From Flavobacterium sp. SUN046 (GTDB lineage: Bacteria > Bacteroidota > Bacteroidia > Flavobacteriales > Flavobacteriaceae), in the NCBI RefSeq assembly GCF_028867965.1, contig NZ_JAPQNT010000003.1:186001-250000 (forward strand): a stretch of 64,000 nucleotides of DNA, given 5' to 3'. Positions 56,244-64,000 of this stretch are shown piece by piece. Under the pieces are notes generated by a model. It saw only the letters and a list, made by a program, of their open reading frames with translations. It searched no databases and was not told the DNA's origin. Both the position numbers and the translations under genes were made by a program. Each line of letters begins with the position of its first letter. Positions within the stretch are counted from its first letter, which is position 1.

Positions 56244-56837
56244 TTATGTATGGATTGATAATTGTTTTTCTAGTTCTAAAATTCCTTTTTCTGTTGCCAT
56301 TGCGCGCGTGTGGTATTCAAGCACGTGTGTTTCTAGCTTTACAGATTCGCTCTCTAATTGTGTTGTTTCTTTAATTGCAAATACCAACATATAATAAAAT
56401 TTAGCATAGATTTCTACATCTAAATCTTTTCTGTACAAATCTTGTTCTATTCCTTTAATGATATTTTGTTTGAACATTGTATTGCAATCTTCAAGCTCAT
56501 TTGCAATCATTTTAGAGTGAATTTCTGGATAATGTTTTTTTAATTGATAAACAGGCGAATCATTTATTGTTTGAAACATTTCTTTAAACATTTTACGAAT
56601 TTCAAAATTCTCTTCAATTGCATTATAGTTTTTAGCTACAATTTCGTCTATTATAGTGTGTATTTTTTGATGAATAATTTCTGTGCCTTCTTCAATTAAG
56701 ACTTCTTTGTTATGAAAATATTTGTAAATTGTTTTTTTAGAAATACACATTTCACAGGCAATATCATCCATCGTTACGCTCTTGAATCCTAGTTTCAAGA
56801 ACATGTCTGTTGCTTTTTTGATGATTTTCTCTTTCAT
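56244..56837 (-). CDS. TetR-family transcriptional regulator of the efflux operon
   Basis: A 197-residue regulator. The N-terminal helix-turn-helix region IIKKATDMFLKLGFKSVTMDDIACEMCISKKTIYKYFHNKE covers residues 5-45. The C-terminal ligand domain is helical and divergent. It sits between yceI and the tolC-type gene, so it probably represses its own operon; a candidate operator lies at 57454-57481. Confidence 0.92.
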   Translation of the reverse strand: MKEKIIKKATDMFLKLGFKSVTMDDIACEMCISKKTIYKYFHNKEVLIEEGTEIIHQKIHTIIDEIVAKNYNAIEENFEIRKMFKEMFQTINDSPVYQLKKHYPEIHSKMIANELEDCNTMFKQNIIKGIEQDLYRKDLDVEIYAKFYYMLVFAIKETTQLESESVKLETHVLEYHTRAMATEKGILELEKQLSIHT

Positions 56838-56879
56838 TTTTATGCGGTACTTATTTCAGTATTTAATTTTATTATTGTT

Positions 56880-57413
56880 TTAATTTGAGTAGGTTGAAAA
56901 TTCTAAATTGGCTATTAAGTTAATTTCTTGACCAATTGCTATGCCGCCAACTTCATTAAATGCTGTTGTTGATAGTCCAAAATCTTTGCGATTTATTTTT
57001 CCGACAACTTCAAATAAAGCTTTAGATTTTCCACTATTGGTTTCTAAATCAGTAAGAATTGCATCAAGTTCAACTACTTTGGTAATATTATTAATTGTTA
57101 AATTTCCTTTTAAGAAATTAATATTCGAATTCACTTTTTGAAAAGAAGTTGATTTGAATTGTATTGTTGGATGTTGATTGGTATCTAAAAAATCATTTAA
57201 TTTTAAATTAGTATCGAATTGTTCTAATTTTCCGTTTTTAGAATTTATGTCAATTAAAAATTCTACCGATGCATCTTCCAACTCATCGTTTTTAACAGCA
57301 ATAGAACCTTTAAATTTATTTATAGCACTAGCTAAATAAGCAATAATAGAGTGTTTTGCTTTTATTAAAACATCAGATTGGTTTGAGTTTATTGTCCATG
57401 TTGTTGCTGTCAT
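56880..57413 (-). CDS. YceI-family lipid-binding-like protein
   Basis: A 177-residue lipocalin-like YceI domain without a signal peptide. TWTINSNQSDVLIKAKHS at the N-terminus and HPTIQFKSTSFQKV and IGKINRKDFGLSTTAFNEVGG-type blocks fit the family, which binds isoprenoid-like lipids. It is the first gene before TetR, 42 nt apart on the same strand, so it may belong to the regulated operon. The lack of an export signal is notable, as many relatives are periplasmic. Confidence 0.88.
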   Translation of the reverse strand: MTATTWTINSNQSDVLIKAKHSIIAYLASAINKFKGSIAVKNDELEDASVEFLIDINSKNGKLEQFDTNLKLNDFLDTNQHPTIQFKSTSFQKVNSNINFLKGNLTINNITKVVELDAILTDLETNSGKSKALFEVVGKINRKDFGLSTTAFNEVGGIAIGQEINLIANLEFSTYSN

Positions 57414-57441
57414 AATCTATTTTTACTTTTACATTCTGATG

Positions 57442-57449
57442 CAAATGTA
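57442..57449 (-). promoter_or_regulatory. -7 box of the yceI-tetR-efflux operon
   Basis: On the minus strand it reads TACATTTG, matching TAnnTTTG, 28 nt before the yceI ATG. The -33 region coincides with the inverted repeat at 57454-57481. Confidence 0.55.
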
Positions 57450-57453
57450 TATA

Positions 57454-57481
57454 GGAAACTTTGAATACTAAAATAGTTTCC
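57454..57481. promoter_or_regulatory. Candidate TetR operator
   Basis: Arms GGAAACT and AGTTTCC (7 bp, exact) with a 14-nt spacer cover the region between -7 and -33 of the promoter upstream of yceI. The placement would block RNA polymerase. Binding by the TetR protein encoded two genes away is inferred. Confidence 0.55.
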
Positions 57482-57583
57482 GTAATATTTACATAAATTT
57501 AACATTAGAGTGAATTTGGAGATAGAAGTTAAAATATAGAAGAAGTTGTTAGATTTTGATTTAATTTGTTTACATTTTTATTT

Positions 57584-57591
57584 TACTTTTG
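57584..57591 (+). promoter_or_regulatory. Candidate -7 box of the polyprenyl synthase gene
   Basis: TACTTTTG, 76 nt before the ATG. TTG elements at 15 and 25 nt upstream flank the ideal distance, so the call is tentative. Confidence 0.4.
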
Positions 57592-57667
57592 TAGTGATTG
57601 TAGAATTGGAGTTGCATAATTATTTTGAACTTCCAAACCTCTAGCAACTAACTTCTAACTTTTTTCA

Positions 57668-58642
57668 ATGCACGCAATTTCTCATTATCAAGAACTTATT
57701 TCTGATTATTTTTCGGAATTACATTTAACTAAAGAACCTAAAAATTTATACCAACCTATTGAGTATATTTTGCATTTAGGCGGAAAACGAATGCGTCCAA
57801 TTTTAACATTAATGGCAACCGAAGTTTTTGATGTTGATTGTAAAAAAGCATTGGCAGCAGCAACAGCAGTCGAGGTTTTTCATAATTTTTCTTTAGTTCA
57901 TGATGATATTATGGACGATGCGCCATTGCGAAGAGGAAACGAAACTGTTCATGAAAAATGGAATGTAAATACCGGAATTCTATCAGGCGACGCTATGCTG
58001 ATTTTGGCATACCAACATTTTGAAGAATATGAACCCAAAATTTTTAGAGATTTAGCTAAAATATTTAGCAAAACAGCTTTAGAAGTGTGTGAAGGTCAAC
58101 AATACGACGTCGATTTTGAAACCCGTGATGATGTTACTATTCAAGAATATTTGAAAATGGTTGAGTATAAAACGGCAGTTTTAGTTGCTGCAGCTATGAA
58201 AATGGGAGCAATAGTTGCCGAAACAACTGATGAAAATGCTAATTTGATTTATGATTTTGGTTTGAATCTCGGAATTGCATTTCAACTTCAAGATGATTAT
58301 TTAGACGCATTTGGCGATCCAGAAACCTTCGGAAAACAAGTTGGCGGCGATATTATTGAAAATAAAAAAACCTATTTGTACTTAAAAGCAATTGAATTTG
58401 CACAAGCCGAAGAAAGAGAACAATTACTTCACTTGTTTTCTATTCAACCAAATGACAATAATGATAAAATTGATTCTGTAAAAGAAATTTTTAATGCAAC
58501 AGGAGCATCTGAAGCTACTCAAAAAGCCATTCAAGAGTATACTTTTAAAGCATTTGAAACTTTAGAACAAATGAATATTTCAAATGATAAAAAGATGTTA
58601 TTGAAAGTATTTGGAGAAAATTTAATGAATAGAAATGTCTAG
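57668..58642 (+). CDS. Polyprenyl diphosphate synthase
   Basis: A 324-residue trans-isoprenyl synthase. The first Asp-rich motif is FSLVHDDIMDDAPLRRG near residues 76-92, the second FQLQDDYLDAFGDP near 211-224, and GKQVGGDIIENKKT is in the C-terminal half. It condenses IPP units to a long-chain prenyl diphosphate, likely for menaquinone. Chain length cannot be set by eye. It overlaps the next gene by 8 nt. Confidence 0.94.
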   Translation: MHAISHYQELISDYFSELHLTKEPKNLYQPIEYILHLGGKRMRPILTLMATEVFDVDCKKALAAATAVEVFHNFSLVHDDIMDDAPLRRGNETVHEKWNVNTGILSGDAMLILAYQHFEEYEPKIFRDLAKIFSKTALEVCEGQQYDVDFETRDDVTIQEYLKMVEYKTAVLVAAAMKMGAIVAETTDENANLIYDFGLNLGIAFQLQDDYLDAFGDPETFGKQVGGDIIENKKTYLYLKAIEFAQAEEREQLLHLFSIQPNDNNDKIDSVKEIFNATGASEATQKAIQEYTFKAFETLEQMNISNDKKMLLKVFGENLMNRNV

Positions 58643-58991
58643 TTTTATTGCTCCAATATCAACAGATAATTTACTTTCTGAGGCAGAAAAGGAAAACTTA
58701 TACTTGAAACTCATTGAGCAATTAAATAAAGATTTCAATTTAGCTAATGAACCTGTAGATTTTCATCCAAGTACTAAACCAGCAGAACTAAAAGTGCAAT
58801 TACATGAAAAAATATATCGATTAATTCAATATAAATTTGCTGAATATTTAAGTTTGCTTTATATTGTAGATGTTCCAGAAGAAACAGTAAAACAACTTGA
58901 TGGTTCTGATTTAGTGGAATTATCAGAACAAGTTTCTTTCTTGATTTTAAAACGTGAATGGATGAAAGTTTGGTTTAGGAATAAGTATTAA
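58635..58991 (+). CDS. Small conserved-looking protein coupled to polyprenyl synthase
   Basis: A 118-residue soluble protein, helical, not recognised. KLIEQLNKDFNLANEPVDF and IYRLIQYKFAEYLSLLYIVDVPE are its clearest blocks. Overlap of 8 nt with the synthase suggests coupled translation. Its stop overlaps the stop of the opposite-strand gene by 4 nt. Confidence 0.75.
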   Translation: MSSFIAPISTDNLLSEAEKENLYLKLIEQLNKDFNLANEPVDFHPSTKPAELKVQLHEKIYRLIQYKFAEYLSLLYIVDVPEETVKQLDGSDLVELSEQVSFLILKREWMKVWFRNKY

Positions 58992-59536
58992 AAAACTAAA
59001 TTAACAAACGGTATTATTGCACTTGAATAAACAGTTTTTTCTTTATCATATAGAAAATTGTATTTAGCACCTATTGATATTTTTTTGTTAATGTTATATC
59101 CCAAACCAAGAAAAAGTGCAGAATTCCAATAGCTATTAGCGGTCGAAATAGAATTTAATTCCGATTTAGTATTTACTCTTAATTGAACAAATTCTAACAA
59201 TGTTTGAATTGATTTTGAAGGATTGTAAATAAACTGAGCATTAGCTCCAAAAGTAGTTGTGCTTTGTATATTTTTAATCGAATTATAACTTCCTTGAATT
59301 CCGCTTCCAAAAGAAATTTTATCAGATATTTTATAAGTTAAGTTAGGCGAAAGACTGATGCTCGTTCCTCCAACAAAATTCAACCCAAATCCACATCCAA
59401 ATTTTAGTTTTTTAGCATTAATTTTAAGAGTGTCTTTTTTAATTGGTATAGAGTCAACTTGTGTTTGAGCAATTATTGTAGTATTAAAAAATAACAATAA
59501 GAAAATAAAATAATAATAATTGTTGGTTTGTTTCAT
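58988..59536 (-). CDS. Outer-membrane beta-barrel-like protein, paralogue 1
   Basis: A 182-residue exported protein (signal ending TTIIAQ) of about eight predicted strands with alternating aromatic residues, ending IIPFVNLVF. FGCGFGLNFVGGTSISLSPN and LGLGYNINKKISIGAKYNFLYDKEK align with the neighbouring 182-aa protein, so the two arose by tandem duplication. Function unknown. Confidence 0.78.
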   Translation of the reverse strand: MKQTNNYYYFIFLLLFFNTTIIAQTQVDSIPIKKDTLKINAKKLKFGCGFGLNFVGGTSISLSPNLTYKISDKISFGSGIQGSYNSIKNIQSTTTFGANAQFIYNPSKSIQTLLEFVQLRVNTKSELNSISTANSYWNSALFLGLGYNINKKISIGAKYNFLYDKEKTVYSSAIIPFVNLVF

Positions 59537-59546
59537 AATTTTAGAT

Positions 59547-60095
59547 TTAAAAATAAACTCTCACAAAAGGCATTAATGCATCGCTATAAACGCTTTTATC
59601 TTTGTTGTAAAGTACATTGTATCGCAGGCCAATAGTTACATTATCCATTCGGTAACCTGCACCAATGTACAAACCGGTATTCCAAAAGTTATCTTTTATT
59701 GTGCCACTTGTTGTGTTTCTAAAAGTGGTATTTACTCGAACTTGTTCCAATTCAACTGAAATTTGTGCTTCTTCAATAGGATTAAATAATGCAATGGTAT
59801 TCACACCATAAATGGCAGAACTGTAAAAATTTTTCTGAGAAACTATGCTTCCTTGTAAGCCTGCGCCCAATGAAAAATAATTGTTAAAGTTGTAAATAGC
59901 ACTCGGCGCAACAGTAACATCAGTAAATCCCGATCCAACACTTAATCCAAGTCCGCCACCAAATTGAACATGATTCCAAAAATCGCTTTTTTGTTGGTTT
60001 TGAGTCGTGTCTTGTCCGTAAATACTAAAACTTAAACAGATAAAAAATAGAAATGACAGTAATTTTGTTAAAATTTTTATAGAATTCTTTTCCAT
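59547..60095 (-). CDS. Outer-membrane beta-barrel-like protein, paralogue 2
   Basis: A 182-residue exported protein (signal ending SIYGQ), same length and layout as the next gene 10 nt downstream. FGGGLGLSVGSGFTDVTVAP and YNVLYNKDKSVYSDALMPFV are the matching blocks. It ends in aromatic FVRVYF, as barrel proteins do. It diverges from sucA across 114 bp. Confidence 0.8.
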   Translation of the reverse strand: MEKNSIKILTKLLSFLFFICLSFSIYGQDTTQNQQKSDFWNHVQFGGGLGLSVGSGFTDVTVAPSAIYNFNNYFSLGAGLQGSIVSQKNFYSSAIYGVNTIALFNPIEEAQISVELEQVRVNTTFRNTTSGTIKDNFWNTGLYIGAGYRMDNVTIGLRYNVLYNKDKSVYSDALMPFVRVYF

Positions 60096-60139
60096 AGCAA
60101 TGCATATAATTAATTAGCGAGATAAATGTAATAAAAACA

Positions 60140-60170
60140 TTGAAAGATTGTTATAAATATTTTACTTTTG
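60140..60170 (+). promoter_or_regulatory. Promoter of sucA
   Basis: TTG at 60140-60142, a 20-nt spacer and TACTTTTG at 60163-60170 fit the Bacteroidota consensus; the start would be near 60176, about 34 nt before the ATG. Confidence 0.6.
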
Positions 60171-60209
60171 CAGTAATTTTTTAACTACACCATTACTTAT
60201 ATAAAAAAT

Positions 60210-62981
60210 ATGGATAGGTTTTCCTTTTTAAACGCAGCACACACCGAATTTTTTGCAGATTTATACGAACAATATCTTTCAAATCCTGATGCAGTTGAAC
60301 CAAGTTGGAGAGCTTTCTTTCAAGGTTTCGATTTCGGAATGGAAACATATAATGAAGAAAATGCTGGACAACAAATTGTAAGTTATGCCAATACAACTGT
60401 TGATAACGGACAAGCTTCTGAAAAACTTCAAAAAGAATTCAATGTTCTTAAATTAATTGATGGATACAGAACTCGTGGTCATTTGTTTACAGAAACAAAT
60501 CCGGTTCGTGACAGACGAATTTATACTCCAAATTTAGATTTAACTAATTTCGGACTTTCAGATGCCGATTTAAATACAGTTTTTGATGCTGCCAAAGTTC
60601 TTGGTCATCAACCAAAAACGTTGAAAGAAATTATTGCGCATCTTAAAAATGTATATTGCCAACACATTGGTATTGAGTACATGTACATGCGTAAACCCGA
60701 AGTAATTCAGTGGATTCAAGATAGAATTAACATCAATGATAATCTTCCTAATTTTAATGTTGAACAAAAAAAGCATATCCTTGGAAAATTAAACGAAGCA
60801 GTTTCTTTTGAAAACTTTTTACATACCAAATATGTAGGTCAAAAACGATTTTCATTGGAAGGTGGCGAAAGCATCATTCCGGCATTAGACGCTTTAATTG
60901 AAGCAGCTGCAGAAAAAGGAGTAGAGCATTTTGTAATGGGAATGGCGCACAGAGGACGATTGAATATTTTGGCCAATATTTTTGGTAAAAATACACAAGA
61001 TATATTTTCAGAATTTGACGGTAAAGATTACGATCAAGAATATTTTGATGGTGATGTAAAATACCATTTAGGATTAACTTCTGAGAGAAAAACTGCTTCG
61101 GGTAAAAAAATAAACATCAATTTAGCACCAAATCCTTCACATCTTGAAACAGTTGGTGCTGTTATTGAAGGAATTACTCGTGCTAAACAAGACCGACATT
61201 TTCCAAACGATTTCTCTAAAGTATTGCCAATTGCTGTTCACGGTGATGCTGCAGTTGCTGGACAAGGAATTGTGTACGAAATTGTTCAAATGGCACAACT
61301 TGACGGATACAAAACTGGTGGAACAATTCATATTGTAATTAACAATCAAGTTGGATTTACAACCAATTATCAAGATGCACGTTCATCGGTTTATTGTACC
61401 GATGTGGCTAAAGTTACTTTGTCACCAGTACTTCACGTAAATGCAGACGATGCCGAAGCAGTTGTTCATGCCATGTTATTTGCGCTAGATTTCCGTATGG
61501 AATTTGGACGTGACGTGTTTATAGATTTATTAGGATATAGAAAATATGGTCATAACGAAGGTGACGAACCACGTTTTACACAACCTGTTTTATATAAAAT
61601 TATTGCAAAGCATCAAAATCCGAGAGAGATTTATGCTGAAAAATTAATTACTGACGGAATTGTAGATGCGGCTTATTTGACCAAAATAGAAAACGAATAC
61701 AAAGAACGTTTAGATGAAAATTTAACGGCTTCTCGAAAGAAAGATTTAACCATTATCAAGCCATTTATGCAAGATGAATGGAATGGTTTTGAACAAGTTT
61801 CTGACGATGCAATGTTGAAAAAAGTCGATACTAAATTTGATAAAAAGCAATTAGATGAAATTATTGAAGTAGTTTCAACATTACCATCAGATAAAAAATT
61901 CATCAACAAAATATCTAAAATTGTTAACGACAGAAAAACCATGTACGATAATAATGTTATCGATTGGGGAACAGCCGAAACATTAGCATATGGTTCGCTT
62001 TTATATGATGGTTACAATGTGCGTGTTTCAGGACAAGACGTTGAAAGAGGAACATTTTCGCACCGTCACGCTGTTGTAAAAGTTGAAGACAGTGAAGAAG
62101 AAGTAATTCTTTTAGATACATTAAAAAACAGTAAAGGAAGATTTCAAATCTACAATTCATTACTGTCAGAATATGGAGTTTTAGGATTTGACTATGGATA
62201 TGCCTTAGCATCGCCAAAAACTTTAACAATTTGGGAAGCACAGTTTGGAGACTTCTCTAACGGTTGCCAAATCATGTTAGACCAATACATTTCTTGTGGA
62301 GAAGATAAATGGAACAACCAAAACGGAATTGTTTTATTATTACCTCACGGATACGAAGGTCAAGGTGCTGAACATTCATCTGCTAGAATGGAGCGTTATT
62401 TACAACTTTGTGCACGTCATAATATGTATGTCGCCGATTGTACAACGCCAGCCAATTTCTATCACTTGTTGAGAAGACAAATGAAAACCAATTTCCGTAA
62501 ACCTTTGGTGGTTTTTTCTCCAAAAAGTTTGTTGCGTCATCCATTATGTGTTTCAACTCAAGAAGATTTATACAACGGAGAATTTCAAGAAACCATTGAT
62601 GACAATTCAGTAGATAAATCAAAAGTGAAAACATTAGTTTTTTGTACTGGAAAATTCTATTACGATATTCTAGCCGAAAGAGGAAACTTAGAAAGAAATG
62701 ATGTAGCTTTGGTTCGTATCGAGCAATTATTTCCGCTGCCAGTGGAACAATTGAAAGCAATTATTGCAAGTTATCCAAATGCTGACGATTATGTTTGGGC
62801 ACAAGAAGAACCTAAAAACATGGGAGCATATAGTTTTATGTTGATGAATTTCGATTTAGTAAAATGGAGATTGGCATCATTAAAAGCATATGCAGCACCA
62901 GCAGCAGGAAGTAGTACTCGTGATAGAAGACGTCATGCTGATGCAATTCGAATGGTTTTTGACAAGAATTTATTTAGATAA
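60210..62981 (+). CDS. sucA: 2-oxoglutarate dehydrogenase E1 component
   Basis: A 923-residue thiamine-diphosphate enzyme of the TCA cycle. The N-terminal docking helix is SFLNAAHTEFFADLYEQYL. GMAHRGRLNILANIFGK and HGDAAVAGQGIVYE mark the ThDP domain, and QYISCGEDKW with LLPHGYEGQGAEHSSAR the pyrimidine-binding half. Complete and of normal length. sucB follows on the same strand across a repeat element. Confidence 0.97.
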   Translation: MDRFSFLNAAHTEFFADLYEQYLSNPDAVEPSWRAFFQGFDFGMETYNEENAGQQIVSYANTTVDNGQASEKLQKEFNVLKLIDGYRTRGHLFTETNPVRDRRIYTPNLDLTNFGLSDADLNTVFDAAKVLGHQPKTLKEIIAHLKNVYCQHIGIEYMYMRKPEVIQWIQDRININDNLPNFNVEQKKHILGKLNEAVSFENFLHTKYVGQKRFSLEGGESIIPALDALIEAAAEKGVEHFVMGMAHRGRLNILANIFGKNTQDIFSEFDGKDYDQEYFDGDVKYHLGLTSERKTASGKKININLAPNPSHLETVGAVIEGITRAKQDRHFPNDFSKVLPIAVHGDAAVAGQGIVYEIVQMAQLDGYKTGGTIHIVINNQVGFTTNYQDARSSVYCTDVAKVTLSPVLHVNADDAEAVVHAMLFALDFRMEFGRDVFIDLLGYRKYGHNEGDEPRFTQPVLYKIIAKHQNPREIYAEKLITDGIVDAAYLTKIENEYKERLDENLTASRKKDLTIIKPFMQDEWNGFEQVSDDAMLKKVDTKFDKKQLDEIIEVVSTLPSDKKFINKISKIVNDRKTMYDNNVIDWGTAETLAYGSLLYDGYNVRVSGQDVERGTFSHRHAVVKVEDSEEEVILLDTLKNSKGRFQIYNSLLSEYGVLGFDYGYALASPKTLTIWEAQFGDFSNGCQIMLDQYISCGEDKWNNQNGIVLLLPHGYEGQGAEHSSARMERYLQLCARHNMYVADCTTPANFYHLLRRQMKTNFRKPLVVFSPKSLLRHPLCVSTQEDLYNGEFQETIDDNSVDKSKVKTLVFCTGKFYYDILAERGNLERNDVALVRIEQLFPLPVEQLKAIIASYPNADDYVWAQEEPKNMGAYSFMLMNFDLVKWRLASLKAYAAPAAGSSTRDRRRHADAIRMVFDKNLFR

Positions 62982-62989
62982 TTTTTTTC

Positions 62990-63070
62990 AGGAGCAATTT
63001 CCTGCTTTACGCTATATCTTTTCCTTTTTAAAGAAAAAAGAAAAAGGATGTCGCTTCAATCAGGGCTAGG
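62990..63070. repeat. Dispersed repeat with CCTGCTT / TTCAATCAGGGCTA ends
   Basis: Left end aggagcaatttcctgctt, an A/T-rich near-palindromic core (cttttcctttttaaag / aagaaaaaggat) and right end gtcgcttcaatcagggct. I recognise this as a widespread flavobacterial intergenic element. It lies between sucA and sucB, so it is probably transcribed. Confidence 0.65.
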
Positions 63071-63131
63071 ACATAAAATTTAGAACAAGAATAATTTAAA
63101 ATATAAAATTCATCATTTAAAATAATATACA

Positions 63132-64000
63132 ATGATTTTAGAAATGAAAGTGCCTTCACCAGGCGAATCGATAAAAGAAGTTGAAATCGCAACATGGTTA
63201 GTAAAAGATGGCGATTATGTAGAAAAAGACCAAGCGATTGCTGAGGTTGATTCAGATAAAGCAACATTAGAATTGCCAGCTGAAGCAAGCGGAATTATAA
63301 CTTTAAAAGCAGAAGAAGGCGATGCAGTTGCAGTTGGTGCAGTAGTTTGTTTAATTGATACAAGTGCAGCTAAACCAGCAGGTGATGCTCCAGCTCCAGC
63401 AAAAGAAGAAGCTAAACCAGTTGCAGAAGCACCAAAAGCTGAAGTAAAAGCAGCTCCAGTTGCTGAGAAAACTTATGCAACGCAAGCGCCATCTCCAGCA
63501 GCTAAGAAAATATTAGACGAGAAAAACATCCAACCAACTGATGTAGTTGGAACAGGAAAAGGTGGAAGAATTACCAAAGATGATGCTGTAAATGCAACAC
63601 CATCAATGGGAACTCCAACTGGTGGAACTCGTGGTTCTGAAAGAACAAAATTATCAATGTTACGTCGTAAAGTAGCTGAAAGATTAGTTGCTGCCAAAAA
63701 CGAAACAGCTATGTTAACTACTTTTAATGAAGTTAATATGACGCCAATCAACATGATTCGTAATGAATACAAAGATGCTTTCAAAGCAAAGCACGGCGGA
63801 TTAGGTTTAGGATACATGTCGTTTTTCACAAAAGCAGTTACAAGAGCTTTGGCTTTGTTTCCAGATGTGAACTCGATGATCGATGGTGACTTTAAAACAT
63901 CCTATGATTTCTGCGATATTTCTATTGCGGTTTCTGGACCAAAAGGACTAATGGTTCCTGTTGTTCGTAATGCAGAATTATTATCGTTCCGCGGTGTTGA
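63132..64000 (+). CDS. sucB: 2-oxoglutarate dehydrogenase E2 component (dihydrolipoyl succinyltransferase), partial
   Basis: About 290 codons from the ATG at 63132 to the right edge. One lipoyl domain with the lipoylated Lys43 in EVDSDKATLEL. An Ala/Pro/Lys linker follows (about 80-115), then the peripheral subunit-binding domain with SPAAKKILDEKNI and GTGKGGRITKDD. The start of the catalytic acyltransferase domain (KLSMLRRKVAERLVAAKNE) comes next; its active-site His motif is beyond the window. Pairing with sucA supports the 2-oxoglutarate, not pyruvate, complex. Confidence 0.94.
   Translation, partial: MILEMKVPSPGESIKEVEIATWLVKDGDYVEKDQAIAEVDSDKATLELPAEASGIITLKAEEGDAVAVGAVVCLIDTSAAKPAGDAPAPAKEEAKPVAEAPKAEVKAAPVAEKTYATQAPSPAAKKILDEKNIQPTDVVGTGKGGRITKDDAVNATPSMGTPTGGTRGSERTKLSMLRRKVAERLVAAKNETAMLTTFNEVNMTPINMIRNEYKDAFKAKHGGLGLGYMSFFTKAVTRALALFPDVNSMIDGDFKTSYDFCDISIAVSGPKGLMVPVVRNAELLSFRGV

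Overview
The window is AT-rich chromosome from a member of the Bacteroidota, very probably Flavobacteriaceae and close to Flavobacterium. The evidence is a TAnnTTTG-type -7 promoter box upstream of several genes, secreted proteins with short MKK signal peptides ending in FSQ/FAQ, a 14-subunit nuo operon with a short NuoG, a eukaryote-like class Ia ribonucleotide reductase, and repeat elements that I associate with this family. There are no rRNA genes, CRISPR arrays, transposases or phage blocks. The only tRNA is a Leu tRNA.

Layout. 1-2436: an M36 (fungalysin-like) secreted metalloprotease, cut by the left edge. 2534-5571: dGTPase-like HD hydrolase, GNAT acetyltransferase and two unrecognised proteins, all on the minus strand. 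5700-5840: a probable small RNA. 5936-9521: nrdB-nrdA. 9932-17332: a lysine-rich secreted protein, a large SprA-like outer-membrane protein, a ParE-type toxin/antitoxin pair, aspartokinase, an SSAT-like acetyltransferase and an M48 peptidase. 17468-21328 (plus): fbp, then a four-gene cluster of coiled-coil protein, roadblock-like protein, Ras-like small GTPase and histidine kinase. 21392-24698: TlpA-like thioredoxin protein, aspS and a cold-shock protein. 24903-38541: the complex I operon nuoABCDEFGHIJKLMN, with a small membrane protein between nuoC and nuoD and a four-helix-bundle (S23) protein between nuoM and nuoN. 38665-40355: umuC-umuD in reversed order. 40404-43586: a fibre-like surface protein with a peptidase S74 self-cleaving chaperone domain, facing away from a LytTR/LytS two-component pair (43879-46108). 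46191-46406: tRNA-Leu with a 51-bp duplicated 3' end. 46687-49758: prs, rplY, pth and a lipoprotein. 49827-57413 (minus): YceI, TetR, TolC-type, membrane-fusion and RND genes, with a second S23 protein inserted. 57668-60095: polyprenyl synthase, a small partner protein and two paralogous outer-membrane proteins. 60210-64000: sucA and the start of sucB.

Most of the window is conserved housekeeping sequence: respiration, TCA cycle, nucleotide synthesis and translation. The best candidate for a poorly described system is the cluster at 18578-21328. It joins a Ras-like GTPase, lacking the usual catalytic Gln, to a roadblock/LC7-like protein and a cytosolic-looking histidine kinase, with consecutive 8-nt gene overlaps. 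Second-tier items are the small membrane gene coupled to nuoD, the two S23 genes inserted into unrelated operons, the tRNA-Leu duplication, the small RNA, and a family of dispersed repeats with shared ends and variable palindromic cores. All assignments come from reading the sequence and from remembered family features; no database search was run.
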